NCBI GenBank assembly: GCA_016935435.1
Contig: JAFGQZ010000074.1
Location: 1-37,644 of the forward strand
Source: Bacteroidales bacterium
Lineage (GTDB): Bacteria > Bacteroidota > Bacteroidia > Bacteroidales > UBA10428
Length of the DNA stretch: 37,644 bases
Direction of reading: 5' to 3'
Shown here: one piece after another, positions 8,391 to 15,928 of the stretch
How positions within the stretch are numbered: position 1 is the first letter of the stretch
Layout: each line of letters begins with the position of its first letter
The notes under the pieces: generated by a model
The model's input: only the letters and a program-made list of their open reading frames with translations
Told to the model about the DNA's origin: nothing
The model's database searches: none
Made by a program: the position numbers and the translations under genes

Positions 8391-9818
8391 ATGCAGGAAA
8401 GTTACGATCATTATTTTGAGGAAGAAAGCCTATATCAAGCTATAAGCAGGTTTGAGGACATGATTAAGTCCAATACAATACTTTACTTTGATATTTGCGA
8501 ATTCGAAATTATTATCGACTATTATCTCGATCTGCATAATTACAGGGTTGCAGAAGAGGCTGTTCAGCTTGGGTTAAGCCAACACCCTAATTCAACCGAA
8601 ATAAAATTTCGGCTGGCCGAAATATATGTTCAGGCCGGCAAACCAGCAAAAGGCCTTCGGCTGTTAAAAGAAATTGAAAATGTTGAAGCAGTAAGTTCAG
8701 AGTTTTATTTATTGAAAGGGTCGGCCCTTAACCTGCTTGGACGAAAAGAAGAAACCTCGGCTGCTTTCGATTTGGCAATTAATTATTCCATCGAAAACAA
8801 AGACGAAACTATTTATAATATTGCCTTATCTTATATTAATACCCGTAGATATAAGCTTGCAATTAAATACCTTAACCTTGCACACGAAGTAAACCCTTAC
8901 AATCTGGCAGTTATTCACGAAATGGCGTTAATGTGCGAACGTATCGACGATTTAAACAAAAGTGTCGAATTCTATAAGAAATACCTCGACATTGATCCGT
9001 TTAACGATAATGTATGGCTTAGCCTTGGGATGGTATATTCCAACCTCGATAATTCCGAAAAGGCCATTGATGCCTACGACTTTGCCATTGCAATTGATCC
9101 AAGGAACATTACAGCATTGTTTTCCAAAGCCAACACACTTGTTAATATGGGCAACAATAAAGAAGCAATTGCTGCCTATATCGAAATACTTGAAATTGAG
9201 CCCGATAATGCCCAGGCATATACTTATATTGGCGAATGTTACGAAAAACTTGAGTTTTACAAACGCTCGGTTTATTATTTCAACAGGGCCATTGAAATAG
9301 ACGAAAATTTTTCTGATGCTTGGTATGGGCTAGGCTTAGCATATTTTCACCAGGATTTGTTTGCCGAAAGCCAAAAATATTTTGCCAAAGCCAACAACCT
9401 CGATCCGGAAAACTCCGATTATTGGTTTATGTTGGGCGAGGTTCACCGTAAACTTGGCAACCTTGAAAAATCGGCCGAAGCCTATAACCGGGTCATTGAA
9501 CTCGATCCAAACGATCATGAAGCATGGCTGTGCCGGGCTGAGCTTAGTTTTAAAGACAACAACGACATTAAGGGCGCAATACGGATTCTATCTAAGGCCT
9601 TTGAATATAATCCCGATGCTTCGGTTATAAATTACCAACTATCGGTATATTATTTCATAAACAGTCAGAATAAGTTGGCCTTACGGCATTTCGAAAAAGG
9701 ATTATCGGTGAATTTCTATGAGCACCTCGAATTTTTCCCCGAAATTCCGAACAAGTCGGTTAAGACATTGTCAACACTCATTAGCAGATACAAAAATTTA
9801 AGCAACCTGGGTTTATGA
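8391..9818 (+). CDS. Tetratricopeptide-repeat protein
   Basis: A 475-residue protein made almost entirely of TPR units. About ten can be recognised from residue 55 on by the W/Y-x-x-LG-x-x-Y/A...A...F/Y...A-L-x-x-D/N-P pattern (for example NVWLSLGMVYSNLDNSEKAI and DAWYGLGLAYFHQDLFAESQ). The first 50 residues are acidic. There is no signal peptide or membrane segment, so a cytoplasmic scaffold is likely. Its stop overlaps the start of the next gene as ATGA, so the two are probably translationally coupled. The partner protein is unknown. Confidence 0.88.
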   Translation: MQESYDHYFEEESLYQAISRFEDMIKSNTILYFDICEFEIIIDYYLDLHNYRVAEEAVQLGLSQHPNSTEIKFRLAEIYVQAGKPAKGLRLLKEIENVEAVSSEFYLLKGSALNLLGRKEETSAAFDLAINYSIENKDETIYNIALSYINTRRYKLAIKYLNLAHEVNPYNLAVIHEMALMCERIDDLNKSVEFYKKYLDIDPFNDNVWLSLGMVYSNLDNSEKAIDAYDFAIAIDPRNITALFSKANTLVNMGNNKEAIAAYIEILEIEPDNAQAYTYIGECYEKLEFYKRSVYYFNRAIEIDENFSDAWYGLGLAYFHQDLFAESQKYFAKANNLDPENSDYWFMLGEVHRKLGNLEKSAEAYNRVIELDPNDHEAWLCRAELSFKDNNDIKGAIRILSKAFEYNPDASVINYQLSVYYFINSQNKLALRHFEKGLSVNFYEHLEFFPEIPNKSVKTLSTLISRYKNLSNLGL

Positions 9819-10603
9819 ATTTTAATTTACCTTTTTTGCCAGCCCGGCCGCAAAAACAGCGCACCTATGGGCTGACAATGATGATGGACAAAGGTTTGAG
9901 CCTTCGTCAGGCCGAAGATTTTATTGAAACATCATCGGTTTTTTGCGATTTTGTCAAGCTTGGTTTTGGAACATCTCTTATTACCAATAAACTTCAGGAA
10001 AAAATTAAGCTTTATCAAAACGCAGGGCTCCAGCCTTATTTTGGGGGAACTATGTTTGAGGCATTTATTGTTAGGGGCATGTTCGATGAATTTCGAAAAT
10101 ACATCGATACATTTAAACTCGATTTGGCGGAAGTTTCTGATGGTACTATGATAATCCCCCATGATAAAAAACTCGAATATATTTCAACCTTATCGAAACA
10201 GGTAAGGGTTGTTTCGGAAGTCGGTTCAAAAATTAAAGGTGTAAACATACCGCCACAGGCATGGGTCGATATGATGAAAACCGAACTTGCAGCAGGTTCG
10301 TTTAAAGTTATTGCCGAATCGCGCGAAAGCGGCACGATTGGTATTTACAACAGCGATGGTTCTGTTAACGAGGAGCTTGTAAAAACAATTACCTCAAGCC
10401 TCGATCCCTCTGACATTATCTGGGAAGCGCCAAACGGGAAACAACAAATCTATTTTATAAAAATTTTTGGGGCAAATGTTAACCTGGGAAATATTGCCCC
10501 CGAAATTGTATTTCCTTTGGAGTGCCTCAGGTTAGGTTTACGAGGTGACACCTTCTTTGATTATCTTCCCGACAGCCTTCAGAACCTGAAACAAGTCGAT
10601 TAA
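9815..10603 (+). CDS. Phosphosulfolactate synthase (ComA family)
   Basis: The family adds sulfite to phosphoenolpyruvate to give (2R)-phospho-3-sulfolactate. This is the first step to coenzyme M in methanogens and to sulfolactate in some bacteria. Family landmarks are in order in a TIM-barrel-like protein: VKLGFGTS (47-54), GGTMFEAF (78-84), EVSDGT (106-111), SEVGSK (134-139), AESRESG (167-173), IWEAPNGKQQ and FGANVNLGNI. The length of 262 residues is normal. It overlaps the TPR gene by four bases. No other coenzyme M or sulfolactate genes are nearby, so the end product here is not known; sulfonated lipids or sulfolactate are possibilities only. Confidence 0.87.
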   Translation: MNFNLPFLPARPQKQRTYGLTMMMDKGLSLRQAEDFIETSSVFCDFVKLGFGTSLITNKLQEKIKLYQNAGLQPYFGGTMFEAFIVRGMFDEFRKYIDTFKLDLAEVSDGTMIIPHDKKLEYISTLSKQVRVVSEVGSKIKGVNIPPQAWVDMMKTELAAGSFKVIAESRESGTIGIYNSDGSVNEELVKTITSSLDPSDIIWEAPNGKQQIYFIKIFGANVNLGNIAPEIVFPLECLRLGLRGDTFFDYLPDSLQNLKQVD

Positions 10604-11271
10604 ACCGAATGAAAAAGCTGATTGTACTCGTTTAAATACCTGTTTGTTTCTTTTCTTCGGTATTGCATTACCCAGCGCGGGTGTGGAAGGGCGTGTATAG
10701 TCTCAAAAAAATTGTGGGTTTTATTAATCTCTTTTAAGATGTCGAGGTTTTTGCCCATACCTATACAAATACAATTATTGCTGCCTGCAATTTGTTTTTG
10801 CCTGTTCAGTTTATCAATAATAAACGGCATGGTAAGCCTTAGCAGTTGCCTGTCGTCGTAATAGTTTATATTAACATTGTTTTTTATAAACCCCAGGGGG
10901 CAAACGGCCGAAACTATAAACTTGCGGTAAAATACCTGTGGCCCACCAAATTTGTTTATGGCTTCATGAACAAAGGTTGCCGATAGTTCAGGAGTTTTTT
11001 TAAAATTGTTTGAAATATCAAGCCTGGCTTCCAGAACAACCGGATCAGTGAACGATATTCCGGTAATTCCGCCACCAAACCGGCCAGGGTTAATGCCCAG
11101 CACCAAAACCCTATTATAGGTATCGTTGTAAAATTTCGAATAAAACTGCCGGTTAATATCCCGTACATGCTTGTTTGTATAGGGGTTCATAACGGTTATT
11201 CCTGTTTCGGGTGGAATTGTTAGCTGCAGTCCGGAAAAAAAACTAAAAAGTTTGTTGCCTATATTTGGCAT
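10600..11271 (-). CDS. SMUG2-type uracil-DNA glycosylase (DUF4918 family)
   Basis: Predicted DNA-repair enzyme that removes uracil from DNA. The GINPGRFGGGITGISFTDP stretch at 59-77 matches motif 1 of the uracil-DNA glycosylase superfamily as it appears in the SMUG2 subgroup, and HPRWVMQYRR at 197-206 is the C-terminal motif 2 with its catalytic-loop His. Length (223 aa) fits. Its stop overlaps that of the convergent phosphosulfolactate synthase, and it is divergent from aroE. Substrate range (uracil versus hydroxymethyluracil) cannot be read from the sequence. Confidence 0.83.
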   Translation of the reverse strand: MPNIGNKLFSFFSGLQLTIPPETGITVMNPYTNKHVRDINRQFYSKFYNDTYNRVLVLGINPGRFGGGITGISFTDPVVLEARLDISNNFKKTPELSATFVHEAINKFGGPQVFYRKFIVSAVCPLGFIKNNVNINYYDDRQLLRLTMPFIIDKLNRQKQIAGSNNCICIGMGKNLDILKEINKTHNFFETIHALPHPRWVMQYRRKETNRYLNEYNQLFHSV

Positions 11272-11310
11272 TGTCTAAAAATTTATCGGGTATTAAGTTA
11301 GGCTAAATAT

Positions 11311-11329
11311 TATATTTGCAGCAAAACTA
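11311..11329. promoter_or_regulatory. Back-to-back -7 elements for aroE and the glycosylase gene
   Basis: TATATTTG at 11311-11318 on the plus strand is an exact TAnnTTTG box, 16 bases before the aroE ATG. CAAAACTA at 11322-11329 reads TAGTTTTG on the minus strand and sits about 50 bases before the glycosylase start. The two boxes are only 3 bases apart, so the promoters could not be occupied together. No good -33 box was found for either. Confidence 0.4.
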
Positions 11330-11334
11330 TTTGT

Positions 11335-12087
11335 ATGAAAAAGTACGGTCTTATCGGTTATCCGCTGGGGCATTCATTTTCCAAGGGCTATTTTGCCGAA
11401 AAATTCAAAAAATGCGGAATTGTTGACTGTAAGTACGATAATTATCCGATCGACTCAATTGAAAAGCTCAAAAAATTGCTTTATGATGAACCTGAACTTG
11501 AAGGGCTGAATGTTACCATACCCTACAAAGAGAAAGTATTGCCCTTTCTCGATGATATCGACATTAATGCCAAAGAAATTGGTGCTGTAAATACATTAAA
11601 GATTAAAAGAATAGGCGATAAAATTACTCTAAAAGGCTACAATACAGATGTATATGGCTTTTCTGAGTCTTTAAAAAAAATAATTGGCCCCCAGCATACA
11701 AATGCACTAATACTTGGCACAGGTGGAGCTGCCAAGGCTGTGGCTTGGGCCCTGAAATCAATGGGCATTTCTTATAAATATGTTTCGCGCCAGACAAACA
11801 ACAAACAGTATTTAAATTATACGGGGCTTAATGCTGAAATAATTGCAGAGCACAAACTTATTATAAACACATCGCCGGCAGGCATGTACCCCAATGTAAA
11901 TATTGCACCCGATATACCCTACGAGGGTATAGCCCGGGAACATGTGCTTTACGATTTGATTTATAACCCCGAAGAAACCCTTTTTCTGAAATATGGCGCA
12001 CAAAAAAAGGCAACCACATTAAACGGGTTGCCCATGTTATATCTTCAGGCCGAGAGGGCTTGGGAAATTTGGAATTCCAATACTTAA
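11335..12087 (+). CDS. aroE: Shikimate dehydrogenase
   Basis: Reduces 3-dehydroshikimate to shikimate with NADPH in the pathway to aromatic amino acids. The substrate-binding SxS is in YPLGHSFSKGYF (Ser14, Ser16), the catalytic Lys65 in NVTIPYKEK, Asn86 in GAVNTL and Asp105 in GYNTDVYGF. The NADP-binding loop is LILGTGGAAKAVAWAL (about 126-141), followed by NTSPAGMYPN and the C-terminal NGLPMLYLQAERAWEIW helix. At 250 residues it is at the short end of the family but complete. It ends one base before the convergent YfiR-like gene. Confidence 0.95.
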   Translation: MKKYGLIGYPLGHSFSKGYFAEKFKKCGIVDCKYDNYPIDSIEKLKKLLYDEPELEGLNVTIPYKEKVLPFLDDIDINAKEIGAVNTLKIKRIGDKITLKGYNTDVYGFSESLKKIIGPQHTNALILGTGGAAKAVAWALKSMGISYKYVSRQTNNKQYLNYTGLNAEIIAEHKLIINTSPAGMYPNVNIAPDIPYEGIAREHVLYDLIYNPEETLFLKYGAQKKATTLNGLPMLYLQAERAWEIWNSNT

Positions 12088-12088
12088 A

Positions 12089-12598
12089 TTAATACACTTT
12101 AAAAGCCATTTCGTTTAGTTTTGAGCTCATTTTTATTTGTTTTGAGTCGGCAGAAGAAGGTTTTACTTCAAACTTAAGTTTATCACCGACAATTACAAAA
12201 TTTATAGCAGCGCCTTCGTCAATTGCCCCGTTTTTTTCTGCTATTAGCAAGGTGCTTTTGCCCCCCAGGGCCTGAACAACTTCTGCCAAGCTTTTTGTTT
12301 TGGCAAATGGTACAAACAAAATATGGCATATACCAATTTCGGCTGGTGTGTTAAATTTCTTTACAATTATACTCTGTGTGCCTACTGTTTTGTTTAATGT
12401 GTAATTTTCCAATTCGGTTAAAGTAGCCGAAGTGCCCATTACCCCAATAACAAAAGGGCCGGTTTTATAATTGCCTGGCCATTCAATCAGCCTCGAGAAA
12501 TTATAGATAAACATTGCCTGGGCTTTGGGGATATCTGTCTGCGACATTGAAAGGGTGCAAATTGATACAAATATGAATACACCTAAAACCTTTTTCAT
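12089..12598 (-). CDS. YfiR-family (DUF4154) secreted protein
   Basis: A signal peptide (MKKVLGVFIFVSICTLSMSQ) precedes a YfiR-like domain: KAQAMFIYNFSRLIEWPGNY near 26-45, then FVIGVMG, and the closing AINFVIVGDKLKFEV and SSKLNEMAFKVY. In Pseudomonas, YfiR is a periplasmic repressor of the diguanylate cyclase YfiN. No diguanylate cyclase is encoded in this window, so that role should not be transferred. Here it is best called a periplasmic YfiR-like protein of unknown partner. It is monocistronic and convergent with aroE. Confidence 0.8.
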   Translation of the reverse strand: MKKVLGVFIFVSICTLSMSQTDIPKAQAMFIYNFSRLIEWPGNYKTGPFVIGVMGTSATLTELENYTLNKTVGTQSIIVKKFNTPAEIGICHILFVPFAKTKSLAEVVQALGGKSTLLIAEKNGAIDEGAAINFVIVGDKLKFEVKPSSADSKQIKMSSKLNEMAFKVY

Positions 12599-12683
12599 CT
12601 TTTCAAATTTTTTATTTTCAACGCTTAAAATAGTTAAATGTTACCAATTGGCTCAAAAAAGATATAAACATTGCAGTGTTTTT

Positions 12684-13433
12684 CTAAGCCTTAAGGTAGC
12701 TGTAATATACATTTTCAAGGAACAACCCGCAAGCCGGTACCGATGTGCCGGCCTCTTGTCTGTCTTTGTTTTCGATGATCCTGCAGAAATCATTCAAACC
12801 TATTTTATTCTTACCTATATCAACTAATGTGCCAACAATGGCCCTTACCATATTCCGCAGAAATCTATCGGCCGAGATATCGAATACCAAAAGCCCTTTT
12901 TCGGCGTACCATCTGGCATTTTTTATGTTGCAAATATTGGTTTTTGCACCCGAGTGCAATTTACTAAAACTTGTAAAATCGGAGTAATTTAATAAAAGCC
13001 CTGCAGCCTTATTCATCTTTTCAATATCCAGATTTTTAAACAACTGCCAGGCATAATCGCCCAAAAATACTTCTTTCTTTGGCGCAATATAATATTTATA
13101 CTGCCTGTGTGTAGCATCGAACCGGGCATGGGCATTATCATCAACAGGTATAATATTAATAATTTTTATATCGGGTGGAAGAAGGCAGTTTAGTTTGTAA
13201 ACTACTACTTCCGGTTTGGCCAGGATAGCCTCATCAATATCAAAATGGGCATAAAAGTTGCGTGCATGCACACCGGTGTCGGTTCGTCCACAGCCTGTAA
13301 TTTTAATTTTCTGCCTGAACAATACAGCTATGTTTTCTTCAATTGTCGCTTGTACTGTTGGCTGTCCGGGCTGTTCCTGCCAGCCGAAGTAACGTGTTCC
13401 TTTATACCCGAGATGTAAAAAATACCTGCCCAT
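12684..13433 (-). CDS. truA: tRNA pseudouridine(38-40) synthase
   Basis: Converts uridine to pseudouridine at positions 38-40 of the tRNA anticodon arm. The start is set at the ATG at 13433 because MGRYFLHLGYKGTRYFGWQ is the conserved TruA opening; 19 further in-frame codons upstream do not match the family. The catalytic Asp is residue 52 in GCGRTDTGVHA. RFDATHRQYKYYI and the C-terminal DRFLRNMVRAIVG are also typical. The length is 249 residues. A CAAAAATA (TATTTTTG on the minus strand) at 13441-13448 is a possible -7 box that would leave almost no leader. Confidence 0.95.
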   Translation of the reverse strand: MGRYFLHLGYKGTRYFGWQEQPGQPTVQATIEENIAVLFRQKIKITGCGRTDTGVHARNFYAHFDIDEAILAKPEVVVYKLNCLLPPDIKIINIIPVDDNAHARFDATHRQYKYYIAPKKEVFLGDYAWQLFKNLDIEKMNKAAGLLLNYSDFTSFSKLHSGAKTNICNIKNARWYAEKGLLVFDISADRFLRNMVRAIVGTLVDIGKNKIGLNDFCRIIENKDRQEAGTSVPACGLFLENVYYSYLKA

Positions 13434-13543
13434 AATGCAGCAAAAATATCGAATATTATCGAAAATGGTACATTGCTGAATCGTTAACATTTTTTAACAG
13501 AGGATAAATAACAGAAAATCAATTGTATATGTAAAGCTTGCAA

Positions 13544-13556
13544 ATGCAGTCTGCAT
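13544..13556. promoter_or_regulatory. Short palindrome upstream of the Bat operon
   Basis: ATGCAG and CTGCAT are perfect inverted copies around one T, 55 bases before the moxR start. A near-consensus -7 box TACTTTCG lies at 13575-13582. A regulator-binding site is possible, but a 6-bp arm can arise by chance. Confidence 0.25.
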
Positions 13557-13610
13557 ATAAATTTTAAAAATTATTACTTTCGGGTTCAAAATTGAAAAAA
13601 CCAACAAAAG

Positions 13611-14609
13611 ATGATCCAGGAGAGTGTAAACATCAAGGAAATAAACGAAAAGATCCAACGCGAAAGTTCATTTGTTGATCTGATTAACATTGAAATGAAA
13701 AAAGTAATTGTTGGGCAACAGCAATTAATCGACGGGCTTTTAATCGGCTTATTGTCCGATGGGCATATACTGCTCGAAGGTGTGCCTGGTTTGGCAAAAA
13801 CCCTTGCAATAACAACATTGTCTAAAATTATCGACGCAAAATTCAGCCGGTTGCAGTTTACGCCCGATTTGCTCCCTGCCGATTTAACCGGCACAATGAT
13901 TTACAGCCAGAAAAACGAGGAGTTTGTAGTAAAACAAGGCCCTATTTTTGCCAACTTTATATTGGCCGACGAAATAAACCGTTCGCCTGCAAAAGTACAA
14001 AGTGCATTGCTCGAGGCCATGCAAGAAAAGCAAGTTACAATTGGCAGTAACACATTTGCTTTGCCTAAACCTTTTTTGGTTATGGCCACCCAGAACCCGA
14101 TAGAGCAGGAGGGGACATATCCGTTGCCCGAAGCCCAATCCGACAGGTTTATGCTAAAGGTTGTTATCGATTACCCTAAAAAAGAAGAAGAAGCCCTAAT
14201 CATGCGTGAAAACCTGGGGGCCGTATTTCCTTCGGCAACAGCAATTCTTAAGCCCGATGACATAGTTAAGGCTCGCGAGGCCGTTAAGGAAGTGTATATG
14301 GACGAAAAAATTGAAAGCTACATTCTTGATATCGTTTTTGCCACCCGCTACCCATCGAGGTACAACCTCGAAAAATTCGAAGGGCTAATTAATTATGGCG
14401 GCTCGCCCAGGGCAAGCATTAACCTTGCAAAAGCTGCCAAAGCTTATGCTTTTATTAAAAGAAGGGGATATGTTATTCCCGAAGATGTTAGGGCTATAGC
14501 TTACGATGTTTTAAGGCACCGTATTGGCCTTTCGTATGAAGCTGAAGCCGAAAATGTAACAGCCGGGGATATTATTACTAAAATTCTCGATACCATAGAA
14601 GTACCTTAG
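13611..14609 (+). CDS. MoxR-family AAA+ ATPase
   Basis: First gene of the aerotolerance operon. MoxR ATPases are thought to act as chaperones that help mature or assemble partner proteins with von Willebrand factor A (VWA) domains. The Walker A equivalent is GVPGLAKTLAITT near 56-68, Walker B is FILADEINRSPAKVQSALLEA near 113-132, and sensor 1 lies in LVMATQNPIEQEGTYPLPEA. The C-terminal lid domain contains YGGSPRASINLAKAAKAYAF. Length (332 aa) is normal for the MRP subfamily. The following genes all run the same way with short gaps, so one transcript to batE is likely. Confidence 0.95.
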   Translation: MIQESVNIKEINEKIQRESSFVDLINIEMKKVIVGQQQLIDGLLIGLLSDGHILLEGVPGLAKTLAITTLSKIIDAKFSRLQFTPDLLPADLTGTMIYSQKNEEFVVKQGPIFANFILADEINRSPAKVQSALLEAMQEKQVTIGSNTFALPKPFLVMATQNPIEQEGTYPLPEAQSDRFMLKVVIDYPKKEEEALIMRENLGAVFPSATAILKPDDIVKAREAVKEVYMDEKIESYILDIVFATRYPSRYNLEKFEGLINYGGSPRASINLAKAAKAYAFIKRRGYVIPEDVRAIAYDVLRHRIGLSYEAEAENVTAGDIITKILDTIEVP

Positions 14610-14627
14610 TATATAGCATATTAGTAT

Positions 14628-15056
14628 ATGTATGCCAGTGTTGCCCATATTGTTCTTTTAAGCCTGCTCCTGAACGGGGGTACGACTTTCTTCTCCGAAA
14701 ACTACATTGGAAAAGATAAGATATATATTGAACAACACATTAAAGAAAACCATAAAACCCTAAAACTTAACACCACTAGTACCAATACAACATATAATTA
14801 CCTTAAGTTCGAAGACCGCATAAATGAAATTACGGTACTGTTTTTTTTATCGGACAAGAACAAATGTACACTGGTTAGGCTTATGAGCGACTATTCCAAT
14901 ATCAACGACATGCTGTATGAGCTGGACCAGGCATATACGAAAACAGACAAGAATAGCTGGAAATTTGCCGACAAAGGTACCGGTTACAGCGTAAAACTCG
15001 ATGAGGGCGATTGGTTCTTTACAATAACCATTAGGGAAGAGAGTAGCACTTATTAA
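14628..15056 (+). CDS. Small secreted protein inside the Bat operon
   Basis: An unrecognised 142-residue protein. The N-terminus (VAHIVLLSLLLNGGTTFF) looks like a signal peptide or membrane anchor. The mature part is polar with alternating beta-type segments (NEITVLFFLSDKNKCTLVRL; WFFTITIREE) and one Cys. It lies 18 bases after moxR and 1 base before the DUF58 gene, so it is surely part of the operon. It is not one of the standard Bat proteins, and I assign no function beyond a likely periplasmic accessory role. Confidence 0.75.
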   Translation: MYASVAHIVLLSLLLNGGTTFFSENYIGKDKIYIEQHIKENHKTLKLNTTSTNTTYNYLKFEDRINEITVLFFLSDKNKCTLVRLMSDYSNINDMLYELDQAYTKTDKNSWKFADKGTGYSVKLDEGDWFFTITIREESSTY

Positions 15057-15057
15057 T

Positions 15058-15924
15058 ATGGAAACAGCTGAACTAATAAAGAAAGTAAGACGAATTGAAA
15101 TTAAAACCCGCGGGCTCTCCCAACATATTTTTGCCGGCGAATATCATAGTGCTTTTAAAGGCAGGGGCATGGCATTTAGCGAAGTGCGCGAATACCAATA
15201 TGGCGACGATATCCGAAATATCGACTGGAACGTAACGGCACGCTTTAACCACCCTTTTGTAAAAGTATTCGAAGAAGAGCGCGAGCTTACGGTTATGCTG
15301 CTTATTGATGTAAGTGGTTCACACGATTTTGGTTCAATAAACCAGTTTAAAAAGAACCTTATTACTGAAGTTGCGGCAGTATTGGCTTTTTCGGCTATTC
15401 AAAACAACGATAAAATTGGCGCAGTATTGTTTAGCAGCAAAGTAGAAAAGTTTATTCCGCCCAAAAAGGGAAAACAGCATATATTGCGTATTATTCGTGA
15501 ACTAATTGACTTTGTTCCGGAACATAAAGGCACAAACTTGTCGGAAGGCATACGTTATTTCACCAATATGCAGAAAAAACGTTCTACAGCCTTCTTGATA
15601 TCCGATTTTATTGACAATGGTTTTGAAGATGCATTGAAAGTTGCAAGCAAAAAACACGATTTAATTGCATTAAGGGTATCCGACAGGCGTGAACAAGAAC
15701 TGCCACCTGTGGGCATGATATACATGAAAGATGCAGAAAGCGGCCACAACCTTTGGGTCGATTCATCGAGCCGTTCTGTGCGCGAAGCATTTAAAAATTT
15801 TTGGGACAGCCAGAAAAAACTTACCGATGCATTGTTCCAGAAATACGGAATCGATAAAGTCGATATCGATACACAAAACGATTATATTAAACCCCTTGTT
15901 ACATTCTTTAAAAAACGAATTTAA
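15058..15924 (+). CDS. DUF58 (VWA-like) protein of the Bat operon
   Basis: A DUF58 protein of the type that always accompanies MoxR. The hallmark GRGMAFSEVREYQYGDDIRN and DWNVTARFNHPFVKVFEEER region occurs at about residues 36-80, followed by a VWA-like fold with LLIDVSGSHDFGS near 84-96, a DxSxS metal-site motif. No signal peptide or membrane segment is evident, so it is cytoplasmic. In the family it is a putative client or adaptor of the MoxR ATPase. The 288 residues are standard. The next gene begins four bases after its stop. Confidence 0.9.
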   Translation: METAELIKKVRRIEIKTRGLSQHIFAGEYHSAFKGRGMAFSEVREYQYGDDIRNIDWNVTARFNHPFVKVFEEERELTVMLLIDVSGSHDFGSINQFKKNLITEVAAVLAFSAIQNNDKIGAVLFSSKVEKFIPPKKGKQHILRIIRELIDFVPEHKGTNLSEGIRYFTNMQKKRSTAFLISDFIDNGFEDALKVASKKHDLIALRVSDRREQELPPVGMIYMKDAESGHNLWVDSSSRSVREAFKNFWDSQKKLTDALFQKYGIDKVDIDTQNDYIKPLVTFFKKRI

Positions 15925-15928
15925 TTGT

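Noticed and set aside
12089..12598. Cyclic-di-GMP control by the YfiR-like protein
   Set aside because: No diguanylate cyclase or GGDEF/EAL domain is encoded in the window, so the Pseudomonas role cannot be inferred.
15731..15928. Upstream extension of the WWGIPWGP-domain protein
   Set aside because: These 66 codons overlap the DUF58 gene in another frame, and a clean signal peptide starts at 15929.
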